In this document: one piece after another, positions 33,801 through 44,200 of the stretch
Numbering within the stretch: the stretch's first letter is position 1
Layout: each line of letters begins with the position of its first letter
NCBI RefSeq assembly: GCF_027409185.1
Contig: NC_084461.1
Location: 147,295,001 to 147,359,000 of the forward strand
DNA: 64,000 nt
Reading direction: 5' to 3'
Source: Cynocephalus volans
Lineage: Eukaryota; Chordata; Mammalia; Dermoptera; Cynocephalidae
The notes under the pieces: model-generated
The model's input: only the letters and a program-made list of their open reading frames with translations
Told to the model about the DNA's origin: nothing
Databases searched by the model: none
Position numbers and translations under genes: made by a program

Positions 33801-36747
33801 CTCTGGAAATGGCTGGAATTTGTATAACTTCTGAAGTTTGATCTGTCACACTAGCTTGCTAAATGATAGGAATTTTAATGAACAGTGTGACATAGGTGCA
33901 AAACAGAAATTCAACCCAGGTTGGATTTTGATTCAGGTTATCCTTTTAGACAGATTAAACAACCCAAGAAATACAAAACCAAATTAACCATATACAGTCT
34001 CCCAATATGTGACTCTCTTAAGGAAGTGATTGAATAAGAGAAGTCACACAATATAGATTTCCATGCCAGAGTTAATCATTCAATCCATCTGATTGTTGGT
34101 CCCCTCTTAGTCCCATCTCTGTCCTGGTGAGCAATGCCAAAACTGATGTGATCAGCAGCCACCATAGGGACCTCGTCCTCTCCATTACCACGCAAACTTG
34201 AGGGCCACAAGCTCATTAGGTGTTCTTACAATAGGAAAAAAGAAAGGTATAGTCAGTTTGATGAAAGAAAAAAGAATCACTGACCCAAGGTGTGTAGAAG
34301 AGGGTGACCAATCATACCATTTTGCCCAGATCTGTGTGGTTTCCTGAGAGTTGGGACTTCCCATGCTAAAAAGGGACAGTTGGTCACCCTGATCTGGAAG
34401 CTTGAGTTCTAGCACCAGCTCTCTTACTTCTTCATTATTGGTTTCCTGTTCCTTTTTTCTATATTGAATGCATGGGAGTAGATCAGAGGTTTTAAAATTG
34501 ATTGTCAGATGCCGCATCCAGTCTACAAATACATTTTATTGGGCTACATACATGAAGATGCAAAAAAAGTATGAGATTTTGCATAAAAAGCTTGACTTAT
34601 TTTTAAAGCTTGTCTTGAAAAGTAAGAAGGTATGGTGACAGTGGGTCCATATGCATACCAGGCAATAGCAATCATCTGGAGTTGAACAGCATCTACCCAT
34701 AACATGGACATAATATGTCTCCTCACTTACCTACCTTAACTGTCCAGGTCCTGCATGTATTTGAATATGCAGCTCCTGGACTAGATCAGAGATTGGCAAT
34801 AAGTCTGCATGGGTCCCACCTAGCTTGGAGTAATGGACCTTAATCAAATTTCAGGAAGAAAGATTGCTTCTGTGCTGCTAATTCTCAACTGTGCCCAAAT
34901 ATGAATGTAATAGTGGCCTGAAAACCCAAAATGCCCATCTTCTCCTTGGCATTTTCCCCTAAGAATTCATAAAGCTTAAAGGAGCTCTGAAGTCTCTTGT
35001 AGCTCTAAGATTTTGTAAACTAAAAGCTGGAAATGGCCTATTTTTCACCTCTCATCGAAAATACATGTTGTTTTATCCTTTTGATCACTGAAATACTTCC
35101 TACTTAAAATATGTGAGAAGTGTAAGCCTAACCAGTTTACTCTGATTGCAAATCAACTGTTTCCTCCAATATGCTTTTCTGAATTGGGAAAAATGGGGCT
35201 CTTACAGATCAATATGTGGCATTCTGCATGTTGTGATCAATTGGTGATTAAGTGAAAACGGTTTAGCTTAATTTGCTTTGAAAAGCTGTGCCTGCGCTGA
35301 TAAAGTGTAGAAGCATTTCTGAGATGAGATACATGGAACAGATGTTTAGTATAAAATATTGATAGCACAGAGAAGAGATAAGCTTGGTATTTAATTTGTC
35401 TTAATATTTCCATTGCTACAAATTCAACAGCTTTTATCTTACTGGGTAATTACAACTTTTTGTCCCCCTTGGCATAAGATAAGATAGACTTTTTTCAGTT
35501 TTCTGTCACATTTAAACTCTTTATGCCCTTCTTCTCTCTTCGTTCTTTTTTCCTCCCCTAGGTATTGGTTTCTTTATTTTAATTTCAATTGCAATCTTCA
35601 CTTAAAAGATTAGAGAACTTGTTTGTAAAAGTTGACAGTTTTCTTGCCTTAGAGTTTTTAGACATGTTACCCCTGAAAATGAAGTGTACCAATTAGGATG
35701 TAGGTTGGCTGTTCTAGGAGGTCATAGACTGCAGAGATTCAAACAATAGTGGAGTTTGTTTATTTGCTTTTTTCTTTTTCATGTGACAATCAGGCCAGGT
35801 AGATGTATCTACTCAATGAGAACATTTAGGAAAACTTGCTGGACAGTCGGTTCTGCCTTCCTTGACATACGGCTTTCTTTACTTGATAAACATCTGGTGC
35901 TCCTTTTACAGCTGCTTTTTAGGCAATAGGAAAAGACTTGGAATTAGGTGGGTAAAAAGTCCAAGGCTAGCAACTTGTCTTTACGGAAGTGACCCGGAAG
36001 GTGTGCATATCAAGTCCACTCATTTATCATTGGCTCTCTGTAAACATGTTCACATCTAACTGGAACAGAGTCTACACAATCATTTTACCAATGGGAAAAG
36101 AGTGGACTTCCTCTTCTAGTAATCTGGCAAAGCAGATATCCTGAGAGGTCCTCTTAAAAAATGTCCAGAAGAACATCATAAAATAATATCATTATTGTGT
36201 TGCTGGGATCAAGGACATGAGGAAAATCTCTAAAGGACAAAGGAAAGAGGGACAGAAATTAAACAATGAATGGAAATAAAGGCTGTGAGCTGTGAGTGCA
36301 CAGACTGGCCCTCTTGAGTGGATCCTAAGTCTTGGGACTGCCTGTCATAGATTTTCAGGATGAAGTCAGAATGGGACTGGAGTAGACCAAGTCAATAGTG
36401 ACCCTCGGCTCATGGAAAGAGCAACTGAATAAAAGGGAACATTTGAATAAAACAACAACAACAACAACAACAGCTGCAGCAGCACCTCAATTTAAGCCTT
36501 CGGATTTTCCGCAGGTAAAAACAACCAAATACGATTGTCCATTCAAATATCCCCAAATGTGCCAGAAAATGTGTGTTGTAAGTGAGAATGAGCAGAAACA
36601 ATAAATGAAAAATTTAGTTCCCCAAGTACTTCAGATATCACAGCTACGAAATACACAGTATAAATGCAAACATAGGAATGTCTAATCAAATAAAAGATGG
36701 GATCGCACAAATGGGGAACCAAAAAGAAACTTTTTAAAAAAAAAAGA
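30816..36747. other. About 5.9 kb largely unassigned sequence
   Basis: No supported exon. Poly(A/T) tracts occur at about 30868-30885, 32756-32771 and 33354-33386. Overlapping open frames of 141-144 codons on opposite strands (32707-33141 minus, 32992-33417 plus) have no domain and end in A-tract-encoded Lys or Phe runs. The 35180-35480 stretch has few repeat-like features and could be conserved non-coding DNA. A short (AAC)n tract lies at about 36450-36471. Confidence 0.4.
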
Positions 36748-36896
36748 GGGCCGGCCCCGTGGCTCACTCAGGAGAGTGCTGGCTGGTAGCACCAAGGCGG
36801 CTCGTAGCGCCGAGGCCACAGGTTCGGATCCTGTATAGGGATGGCCGGTGCGCTCACTGGCTGAGCGTGGTGCAGACGGCACCAAGCCAAGGGTTA
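36748..36896 (+). mobile_element. Dimeric tRNA-Ile-like SINE, tail-less
   Basis: It starts 'gggccggccccgtggctca' (A-box region), with B-box 'ggttcggatcc' at about 36821-36831. The second unit is 'gatggccggtgcgctcactg…ctgagcgtggtgcagacggc…accaagccaagggtta'. The first unit carries an expanded anticodon-arm region with two similar blocks ('ggtagcaccaaggcgg', 'cgtagcgccgaggcc'). The 3' tail and a clear target duplication are missing, so the end may have been deleted. Confidence 0.85.
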
Positions 36897-37392
36897 TTTA
36901 GAAATGAAATACAATTCTTAAAATTACAAAAACAACTCAGAAAATATAACAAGAAAATAATGACAGTAACTTGTACAAGAATGAGACTGGGTTTTGGATA
37001 GAGGTAGAAAGTAACTCTAGGCCACACTTCATTTCCTGGGCCCTAAAGCACTTCTCATTTGGGCCTAGAATATTGCATATTGTTTTAGGAAGAGAGTTTT
37101 CATCCATCCCTAGTGTTCACCCTTTTAACCAAAGTCACTGGGACTCAATCAAGGAGACCAGAACTTTTTCATCCTCACTTATAAAACAGTTTTCCATCTT
37201 TAGAACCACATCTCCATTTCCAAAGAGAGTATTTGCTTTATATTTGCATAACTAAAAGGCTCAGTTAGATGGCTTTTGGAGAACAAAGGAACATTCTGTC
37301 TAAAGAAACACAGTATTGAAGTTTCTGACACTTGAGAGTTAGAAACCACTTAGCTGCTTTTAACTATCACATTAACTCTCTCCCCCCTCCGA
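36897..37392. other. Unassigned sequence
   Basis: No supported gene; the 94-codon frame at 36971-37255 shows no domain. Confidence 0.45.
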
Positions 37393-37421
37393 CCCCCCCC
37401 CCCCCCCCCCCCCCCCCCCCC
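37393..37421. repeat. Uninterrupted poly-C run (29 bp)
   Basis: Twenty-nine consecutive C follow a C-rich lead ('tcccccctccga'). Long poly-C/poly-G homopolymers are uncommon in mammalian DNA, and their length is often unreliable in assemblies. Confidence 0.9.
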
Positions 37422-37799
37422 GCCAAGTTTATAACCATAAAGAATTGAAAAATCTTAGGGTCTGTAACCAGCAGGACACTTGAAGCAGTGGCCACACTAG
37501 CTTAGTAGTTCCCTGCTCTCGGTTGTATGAAATCTAGTAAAGCAGAAGACTCAGGTTGAACTGGGAGATTTTTCTGTCTATACTACATTGTATGATTATG
37601 AAACTGACAAAAGGGCACAATGTCAGAAGTTTATTTGTTTTAAAGTAGCATTCAGGGTATTATGCCTTGTATGTTTTTTAGTAAATACACTTGGGACTGA
37701 ACATTGTAGACTCAGACAGTTACTGTGTCACCTTAAAATTCCTACTTAAAGTTGCAATAGAGATTGCTGATCTCGCTATAGCCCTCTGTATTTAGATAC

Positions 37800-37930
37800 C
37801 AAAATTGTGTTATGTCATTTTTTCCTATTTAATTCTTAGGAAACTCTCTGCTAGTGTTTATTATCTTCCTAATTTATAGAAGAGGAAACTGAGGCACAAT
37901 ATGTAGCTAAGAAATTTGAGAACCATGACT
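37800..37930 (+). mobile_element. MIR SINE
   Basis: 'attcttaggaaactctctgc', 'ttatcttcctaatttataga', 'agaggaaactgaggcaca' gives the MIR 3' core. Confidence 0.7.
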
Positions 37931-38055
37931 TGAGTTTTATTCTTCTCCCTATAATGTCTGTGTTATTTACATTATACTGTGCTTTCTTCTTTACTTATGG
38001 TAGAAGTGTTATGCATAATTTAAGTTTTAAAAAAATTGTGATTCATAGTTTACAT

Positions 38056-38454
38056 TGTTAAGGGACGCCCCAACCCCTACTGACCTTAACATATGCATTC
38101 TGCTTCTGTACAAGTTGCTTGCTAAAATAAATGGGGGAATAAACAGAGTAGCATGGTCAACGCCATTTTAGGCGGCTCTGCCATTTTAGCCTGAAAAGTC
38201 CCTATGGGGAATCCAGGGTGCGGAGGGGCTACAGGGCTACCCACAAAATTAGCTTATGTATCGCTGGCTTGCTTGCATTGGCTAGATTGTGTCAGGTGCG
38301 AAAAATTCCCGCCTAGCTAAAAATAAAAGCTGTGAGAGATAGCACTTCGATTGGCCTGCGTAGCCCTGGCTGCCAGAAATAAACTCTTTTCCCTTTCCTA
38401 TCACCCAGTTCTCGTGGGCAAATTTCTTTTACCCGTCAGACGTTGGCCATAACA
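38056..38454 (+). mobile_element. Solo ERV LTR (gammaretrovirus-like/ERV1 class)
   Basis: The ends are the perfect inverted repeat TGTTA…TAACA, and both flanks carry 'acat' (38052-38055, 38455-38458), a 4-bp target duplication. Inside, in LTR order, are two GCCATTTT motifs (38162-38169, 38180-38187; YY1-like), a TATA-like 'aaaaataaaag' at 38319-38329 and a poly(A) signal AATAAA at 38378-38383. A pyrimidine/GT-containing U5-like end follows. Length (399 bp) and layout fit a class I LTR. No primer-binding site or internal retroviral genes follow, so it is a solo LTR left by recombination. Intact ends and retained CpGs suggest it is younger than the MaLR and MLT copies. The exact family is unknown to me. 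Confidence 0.85.
38319..38329 (+). promoter_or_regulatory. TATA-like box of the solo LTR
   Basis: 'aaaaataaaag' lies about 55 bp before the LTR poly(A) signal. That is the usual U3/R spacing, so transcripts would be expected to start near 38345-38355 and run rightward. This is inferred from position and composition only. Confidence 0.5.
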
Positions 38455-38509
38455 ACATAATGGCTCTCAGTTGTCCAGAATCAATAAAGTGTGTGTTTAG
38501 TGGACGGTT

Positions 38510-38640
38510 GTATATGGGAAGTCAGGAAACAGTGGTTCATGTAAATCTCTGCAATTAATCAGCTGTATGATATTGAGCTGGTCATACAATTGCATTTGGG
38601 CCGGGGTTACTCATATGCAATTGAAGAGTTTTCTATTTGT
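38510..38640 (+). mobile_element. MIR SINE remnant
   Basis: 'gtaaatctctgcaattaatc', 'agctgtatgatattgagctgg…' and 'ggggttactcatatgcaatt' follow the MIR core (…agctgtgtgacc…cctcagtttcctcatctgt…), strongly diverged. Confidence 0.55.
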
Positions 38641-39180
38641 TTTTTTCATTAACAATTACTAATGGTTTTTCCTGTTAAAAAAATTCTATGACACTTATAT
38701 ACTTTACCTCTAAAGTACATGTCCATACTTTTTCAGTTCAAAGCAGGTTATTTGTCTCAATATTTCCTTTTATGTTTTTAAGTTGTTTCAGTTTGTACAA
38801 GTCCCATTACATCTCTTGACCCACTTTTGCCAACTATTAACTATTAACTATAATATGGTATAAAGGGATTATACCATATTCCTTCGATATTCTATGGGTC
38901 TTGATATTTCTAGCTATTTGAGCCTAAATGGAGTCTGTCTATATCAGGAGAAACTATCTTTAAAATACATCACCATTAAAGAATGAAACAACATTACCTC
39001 AAAATACCCAACTAACTAAAATTCACAAATTGTATATAAAATTGAATTTTAAATGTCTTTTAAAATTAGGATTTGGATTTTATTTAGATTTGTTTATTTG
39101 TTATAACTTGCTTATTTACTTATTTTTTCCTTGTAAGAGGAATAGAATGAATTCTTTTTTAAAAAAAAAAAAGAAAAAGA
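38641..39180. other. Unassigned spacer between the LTR/MIR and the ZCCHC9 retrocopy
   Basis: AT-rich. It ends in TTTTTT/AAAA (39155-39164), a good L1-endonuclease cleavage context for the insertion of the retrocopy. Confidence 0.6.
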
Positions 39181-39299
39181 CCCCTAGTGCCGTGGCTGGA
39201 GGGAGATCGGGCTTCTCTGGCTCACTAACTCTGCTGCTCTGGAGGATTCACGCGCGCCGTGCTTGTCTTAAAGAGTGATAAGGTACATTGGATGAAATC

Positions 39300-40115
39300 A
39301 TGACCAGGTGGGCACGAGTTACTACCACACATAACAAGAGACCCTTGCCTGCAACATCATGGGAGAACATGAAGAAGGGACCCTTTGAGGGAGCAAGCCA
39401 AAACCTACCAAAGCGTAAACAACTTGAAGCCAATAGACTGTCCCTTAAAAATGATGCACCCCAAGCAAGACACAAAAAGAACAAAAAGAAAAAAGAGTAC
39501 TTAAATGAAGATGTGAATGGATTCATAGAGTACCTAAGACAGAACTCACAGGTGGTTCACAATGGGCAGATGATAGCAACAGACAGTCAGGAACTAAGGG
39601 ACGAAATTGTAGTTGCCTTAAAGAAAGACAGTCGACGGGAAGGAAGACGATTAAAACGACAAGCAGCAAAGAAAAATGCAATGGTATGTTTCCATTGTAG
39701 AAAACCTGGCCATGGAATTGCAGATTGCCCGGCTGCCCTTGAAAATCAAGATATGGGCACAGGAATATGTTATCGGTGTGGCTCCACAGAGCACGAAATA
39801 ACTAAGTGCAAGGCTAAAGTAGACCCAGCTCTTGGTGAATTTCCTTTTGCAAAATGTTTTGTTTGTGGGGAAATGGGGCATTTGTCCAGATCTTGTCCAG
39901 ATAATCCCAAAGGACTCTATGCTGATGGTGGTGGTTGCAAACTTTGTGGCTCTGTGGAACATTTTAAGAAAGATTGCCCTGAAAGTCAGAATTCAGATCG
40001 AATGGTCACAGTTGGTCGCTGGGCAAAGGGAATGAGTGCAGACTATGAAGAAATTTCGGATGCACCTAAACCACAGAAACCCAAAATAAAGATACCTAAA
40101 GTTGTTAATTTCTGA
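39300..40115 (+). CDS. ZCCHC9: Intronless, intact ZCCHC9-like zinc knuckle protein
   Basis: This 271-residue frame has no stop or frameshift and matches the length and sequence of mammalian ZCCHC9 as I recall it. The start is ATG at 39300 (MTRWAR…), the usual start of the family; an in-frame TTG just upstream (39288) is not needed. The N-terminal half is basic, with Lys-rich segments at residues 57-65 and 112-125 likely to act in nuclear/nucleolar targeting and RNA binding. Four CX2CX4HX4C zinc knuckles are complete: C130-C143, C157-C170, C186-C199 and C213-C226, each with C, C, H, C in register. The tail ends PKIKIPKVVNF. The parent is described as a nucleolar zinc-knuckle protein with reported effects on MAPK signalling. 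Whether this copy is transcribed is unknown. Because it is intronless with retrocopy flanks, it is a retrogene or a young pseudogene, not the parental locus. A same-strand LTR lies about 0.7 kb upstream. Confidence 0.88.
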   Translation: MTRWARVTTTHNKRPLPATSWENMKKGPFEGASQNLPKRKQLEANRLSLKNDAPQARHKKNKKKKEYLNEDVNGFIEYLRQNSQVVHNGQMIATDSQELRDEIVVALKKDSRREGRRLKRQAAKKNAMVCFHCRKPGHGIADCPAALENQDMGTGICYRCGSTEHEITKCKAKVDPALGEFPFAKCFVCGEMGHLSRSCPDNPKGLYADGGGCKLCGSVEHFKKDCPESQNSDRMVTVGRWAKGMSADYEEISDAPKPQKPKIKIPKVVNF

Positions 40116-41164
40116 TAACAGTTAGTACTTCGGTTAGTTACCACCTCATTGTTACTTTCCAAACTGAACCTACTTCACATGTTAGAGGTGGGCTCCCTTG
40201 GAGCTAAGGCTATATGGCAGACATCAGTATGCTTCCCGCATTCTGTCCGTCAGGGAGTACTGCTACCATTGTTTGGAGAAAGTCACTGAAGAAAAGTACA
40301 AGGTGATTAAGTTGGATTCTCTAAAAGAGCAAATTTTTAACAGAACTTAGACATAACTAAGTGATTATATACCTGATTGCAACAATCATCTTTTTTAAAA
40401 GCAAAATTATGTATTAATGTGAACCACTCCTATACTGCTTTGTGGGGGTTTTTTTTCCTGCTGTGTATTTGGAAATGAATTTTTGGTTATATTGTTTTTT
40501 TGGTTTAAAGTATCGATTTACTATTATAATAGAAATTTATAAATTGCCACAAAGTCTGTATTTTTAAAATATTGAATGAAAATGCATTTGCTCTTTGCTC
40601 ATTTTTTTGAATACCCAATTCTGGATTGAACTAGCTAGCCATTGTTCATTAATATCCATAACAATCCCTTTGGAAACAAGATCTTTTATGAATCCTAGAT
40701 GAGGATAAACGGATTTGGTTAGTTTTTGTTTTAGTTTTGACACAAAGAGTTACCAATTATTTAAGTTAACTTAATAGCAACTCTTTTTTGCCCTTGATTT
40801 TCAAGAGAGAAATTCTAGCCAAAATTCACTTTGTAGTATTTAACTAGGATGATGGCACATAACATTGTATATCAAACTTAATAGCATTTTGTTCACGTTT
40901 TAAATGAGTCAGGGTGAGAAGGAAGTATCACCGTAATAGAGTTAGAACACTAATCAGAGACCCTTTAGCTGCTTTGTTTGGTTCGATGAATACATGCATA
41001 CTTAATACATATATTTCACAAGGCTTAACGTTAACAGTGTATTGTATAATGGAAAGACTTTGGTGGTTTGTGTTTCATTTGAAATTTTACCTGATTGAAT
41101 CCATTTGTAACTAAAGGAAACAGCTGTGATTAGTTACTGATGCCTCCAGAGCAAAATATTTACC

Positions 41165-41220
41165 AAATAAGAAAAGAAACAAAAAAATAAAAAAATAAAA
41201 TAAAATAAAAAGAAAAAGAA
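41165..41220 (+). repeat. Poly(A)-derived A-rich microsatellite
   Basis: '(A)nT' and '(A)4G' units such as 'aaaataaaataaaat' and 'aaaaagaaaaag' at the 3' end of the retrocopy. They are best explained as a mutated and expanded poly(A) tail. Confidence 0.8.
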
Positions 41221-41234
41221 AAAAAAGAAAAAGA

Positions 41235-44200
41235 AAGCTCATATTTTTATCAGAAAAATGGGCTGTTACATATGAAAGTTCTGTGACAAAAAGGCTGCAC
41301 ACCTCATTTTGTAAATTTCTTCATCTCCTCAGCAATGTCAGTTGCCTCCATGTGACTTCATTATTTTCCTTATGTCCCACAATGAATCATATTAATATTA
41401 ACACCTGATTATCCTACACTGAGGATCTGTGAAGAATACTCGGTGAAAAGTTTGACAGTAACATTTATTTAATGTAGAATAAAATATTTTTAATAACTTA
41501 CCAGAAGGCAGAGATGAGAGAATTTTCTTTATTTGCATGTGTTCTTCAAATGATTCTTTCTTGTTTCTGATTTGGTGAGAAATTTCATATGTGAAATTTC
41601 AACTGAGCACAAATATGATACTGTTGCAAACATTTTTTACTTTGGAATTGAAAAACTGAAATTAGTTTTTAGTGTTCTAAAAGGGCACTCCTATGAATCT
41701 GGAAATATGCTGTACAACTTTCTTCAGCAAAATGGATAGGTATCCATTAATTAGACATTATTATTAATGTCATGTTCAGCTGTATGCTAAAGGGCACAGT
41801 ACAGAACTGAGGGCAGGACTGATGACTTTGATGATATATGGACAGCTTTCATGAATTACTTAAAGAAAATTCTCATTTCTTACCCTATTGCACACAATAA
41901 TTAAAAAGTAGCGAATAATTGTGAGAAAAGAGAAAACAAGTACATGGATGGGATTTGCTTCTTGCTTTCTTGGTTTTTGTTGTTGTTGTTATTTCAACAG
42001 TGGTGAGAAATCTCTGTAGGTTGCACAGGTTTAGGGAAATCACATGATTTGAAGAAAGTGTCATAAACTTACTTTATATCTATTTGAAGACCTTATCCCC
42101 TGATTTTCTAGGAACGTTTTTTCATCTTTGGTTTTGATGTATTTCTTAATTCTAAAATCCAGCACATTATAGACATAAAAAATGAGAAAGTATTTTTAAG
42201 TATGATAATCTAAGGTGGCATGAATGTTTGTCCACAAAGGCTATGAGTGTTTATTATTTAGCTAATTTCATATTGTGCTGGTGTAGTTTCCCAAAATATG
42301 TTCCATGATATTCTGGCTCTTAGAAAAATGAAAATGTTCTAGGTTTACAAAAGTTTAAAGAAAACTGTGTAGACACAGGTAAACATTTCTTATTCTCGAA
42401 TGTCTAAGAGTCTTAAAAATATTTTCACAAACTTAGATGGATCATGTTGTGGTATTTGTAATGGAGTAGCAAGTGGGACTACTTTCTTTGGAACACATGT
42501 TGGGTGCCCTACATTAAGTCATTCATACAACAGACATATGTTACAGTCCTTAATTTGAAAAGAGATTCTAGGAACAAATATACTTAAATGAAGTTTCCAG
42601 ATATGATTTTCCTGGTATATTTATGCTATTGTGCATTATAACTGCATTAAAGATCAACTAAAAATATAAAACTTTTGGTGAAAACAAAAAAACCCACAGT
42701 TTTAACGTATCTTGAAGTAGCAAACATTCCTTCAAATACATCATCACTTAGCTAAGCTTTCCAATGGTAAAGGTGCTAGCACAGATTGGTCAATAAAATC
42801 TGCATCTGATTTTACAAACCACATGCATAATACCATATTTGACCAATCTGGTAAAATCAAGAAGTAGGTTGATCTGCATGTGAATAATTAGGTTAAATTA
42901 ATTTAAATAATACACAAAATAAATAATTGATTGTGTTTAATATTGTCATAAGTAATAGGCTGTTGAACTTACACATTTAGAAGATTACTTTAATAAAAAG
43001 GTAATAATGACTTGCGGTTAATAGAGCAAGTACATACTTGCAAGTATGGGAATATTAACGGGTTAAGAATACTTGAAAATAGATGCTTTTCTTTTTATTT
43101 TTTCTCTGCATTCTTGTGATAACTCTTCTGAAATATAAATTTATCTTTATGTTGGGAATTTTAGGGCAATGTGTTCCCTCGAAAGGATACCATAGCAAGA
43201 CTGTATGATCCTTCAAGAGAAAGAATACATATATGTATGAATTATTCCAAAATGTACTTCAATACTTTTGTCTTCAGGGTCCTGTGAGAACTACAATGAA
43301 AAAAATTACAATTTCTACTTTTAAAAATTATTCATAAGTCATATACAATTAGCTAGTTTTTAAAAGGCAGATTGCATTTACAAAATATATTTTGTCTCTG
43401 AGCTAGAATTTACATCTTAGGCATCTTTTGCTCATGCACACTGAGTCATTTCTGCCTGGGTCAGGAAACGAAGAGTGAGTGAAAAAAAGGAATGTAATGT
43501 TCTTCCTAGTGCAGTGCCTGGCGTGTGGTAAACCCGTCATCAGTATATCTCATATGATCATTCAATGACCTTCCCTCTGGCTCAGTTTTCTTTTACCCAT
43601 ATGTGGAGTGGAAGGGAAAAAAGTTACAAGAAATATGTAGCTGAGCATTTTCTATCTTCATCCCTCAGCTTTAAAGTTTGAATACTTGTATTTTCATTTA
43701 AAAGATTTACACTTCTAACTTAAGTAGAACTTTCATTGTAATGCAAGATTTGGCTCAATGACTGTTGAAAATATTGTTAAAAATTACATTAGTGACCTCT
43801 TTCTTTTGCATCTATAACTAACCCAGGATTAACATTACAAGCAGTGGTATAGAAAGGAAGGAAGGAGGCTCCAGACCTCTGGACTTTGGCGCTGCCTCTC
43901 ACCTGATGTGCAACTTGCAGGATTTACATAGCTTCTCTGATATTTACATTTATTGAATAAGAGAATTTCTTCAAAGTCCTTTTCACTTCTCAAATTTGAT
44001 GTAATACTTCTGAAACCCAGTTTGCCCTATACCGATGAAACCTATATTCCATGGCCACAGCCCTCCCTGTTGGCTACTTCTAAGAAAAGTGACTAAAATC
44101 GGTAGATGATTCAAATTAAACATTAACGTTACCATAAAATAATTAAGAACATTTACCATAAAGACAGTATAATCAGTAAGGGATGTCTATTTTATAATAA

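Larger units (their letters stand above)
39181..41220 (+). pseudogene. ZCCHC9: ZCCHC9 retrocopy (retroposed mRNA with UTRs and poly(A) remnant)
   Basis: The unit begins with about 119 bp of GC-richer 5'-UTR-like sequence containing CpG-rich 'cacgcgcgccgtgc' (about 39249-39262). It carries the whole coding region without introns, then about 1.05 kb of AT-rich 3' UTR. It ends in an A-rich tract from about 41170, which has decayed into (A)nT and (A)nG repeats. The 14-mer 'aaaaaagaaaaaga' occurs at 39167-39180 and 41221-41234 and is the likely target-site duplication. Because it is A-rich it cannot be cleanly separated from the tail. The left break lies in a TTTT/AAAA context. Known ZCCHC9 genes have several coding exons, so an intronless copy with these marks is an L1-mediated retrocopy. 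It is filed here as a retropseudogene unit, but the frame is intact (see the coding entry). Confidence 0.9.

Noticed and set aside
1921..36896. tRNA genes
   Set aside because: All tRNA-like sequences (A- and B-box present) are SINEs with poly(A) or simple tails, target duplications or dimer structure; none keeps a paired acceptor stem.
39288..39299. TTG start four codons upstream of the ZCCHC9 ATG
   Set aside because: The family starts at MTRWAR, and the ATG at 39300 gives the expected 271 residues.
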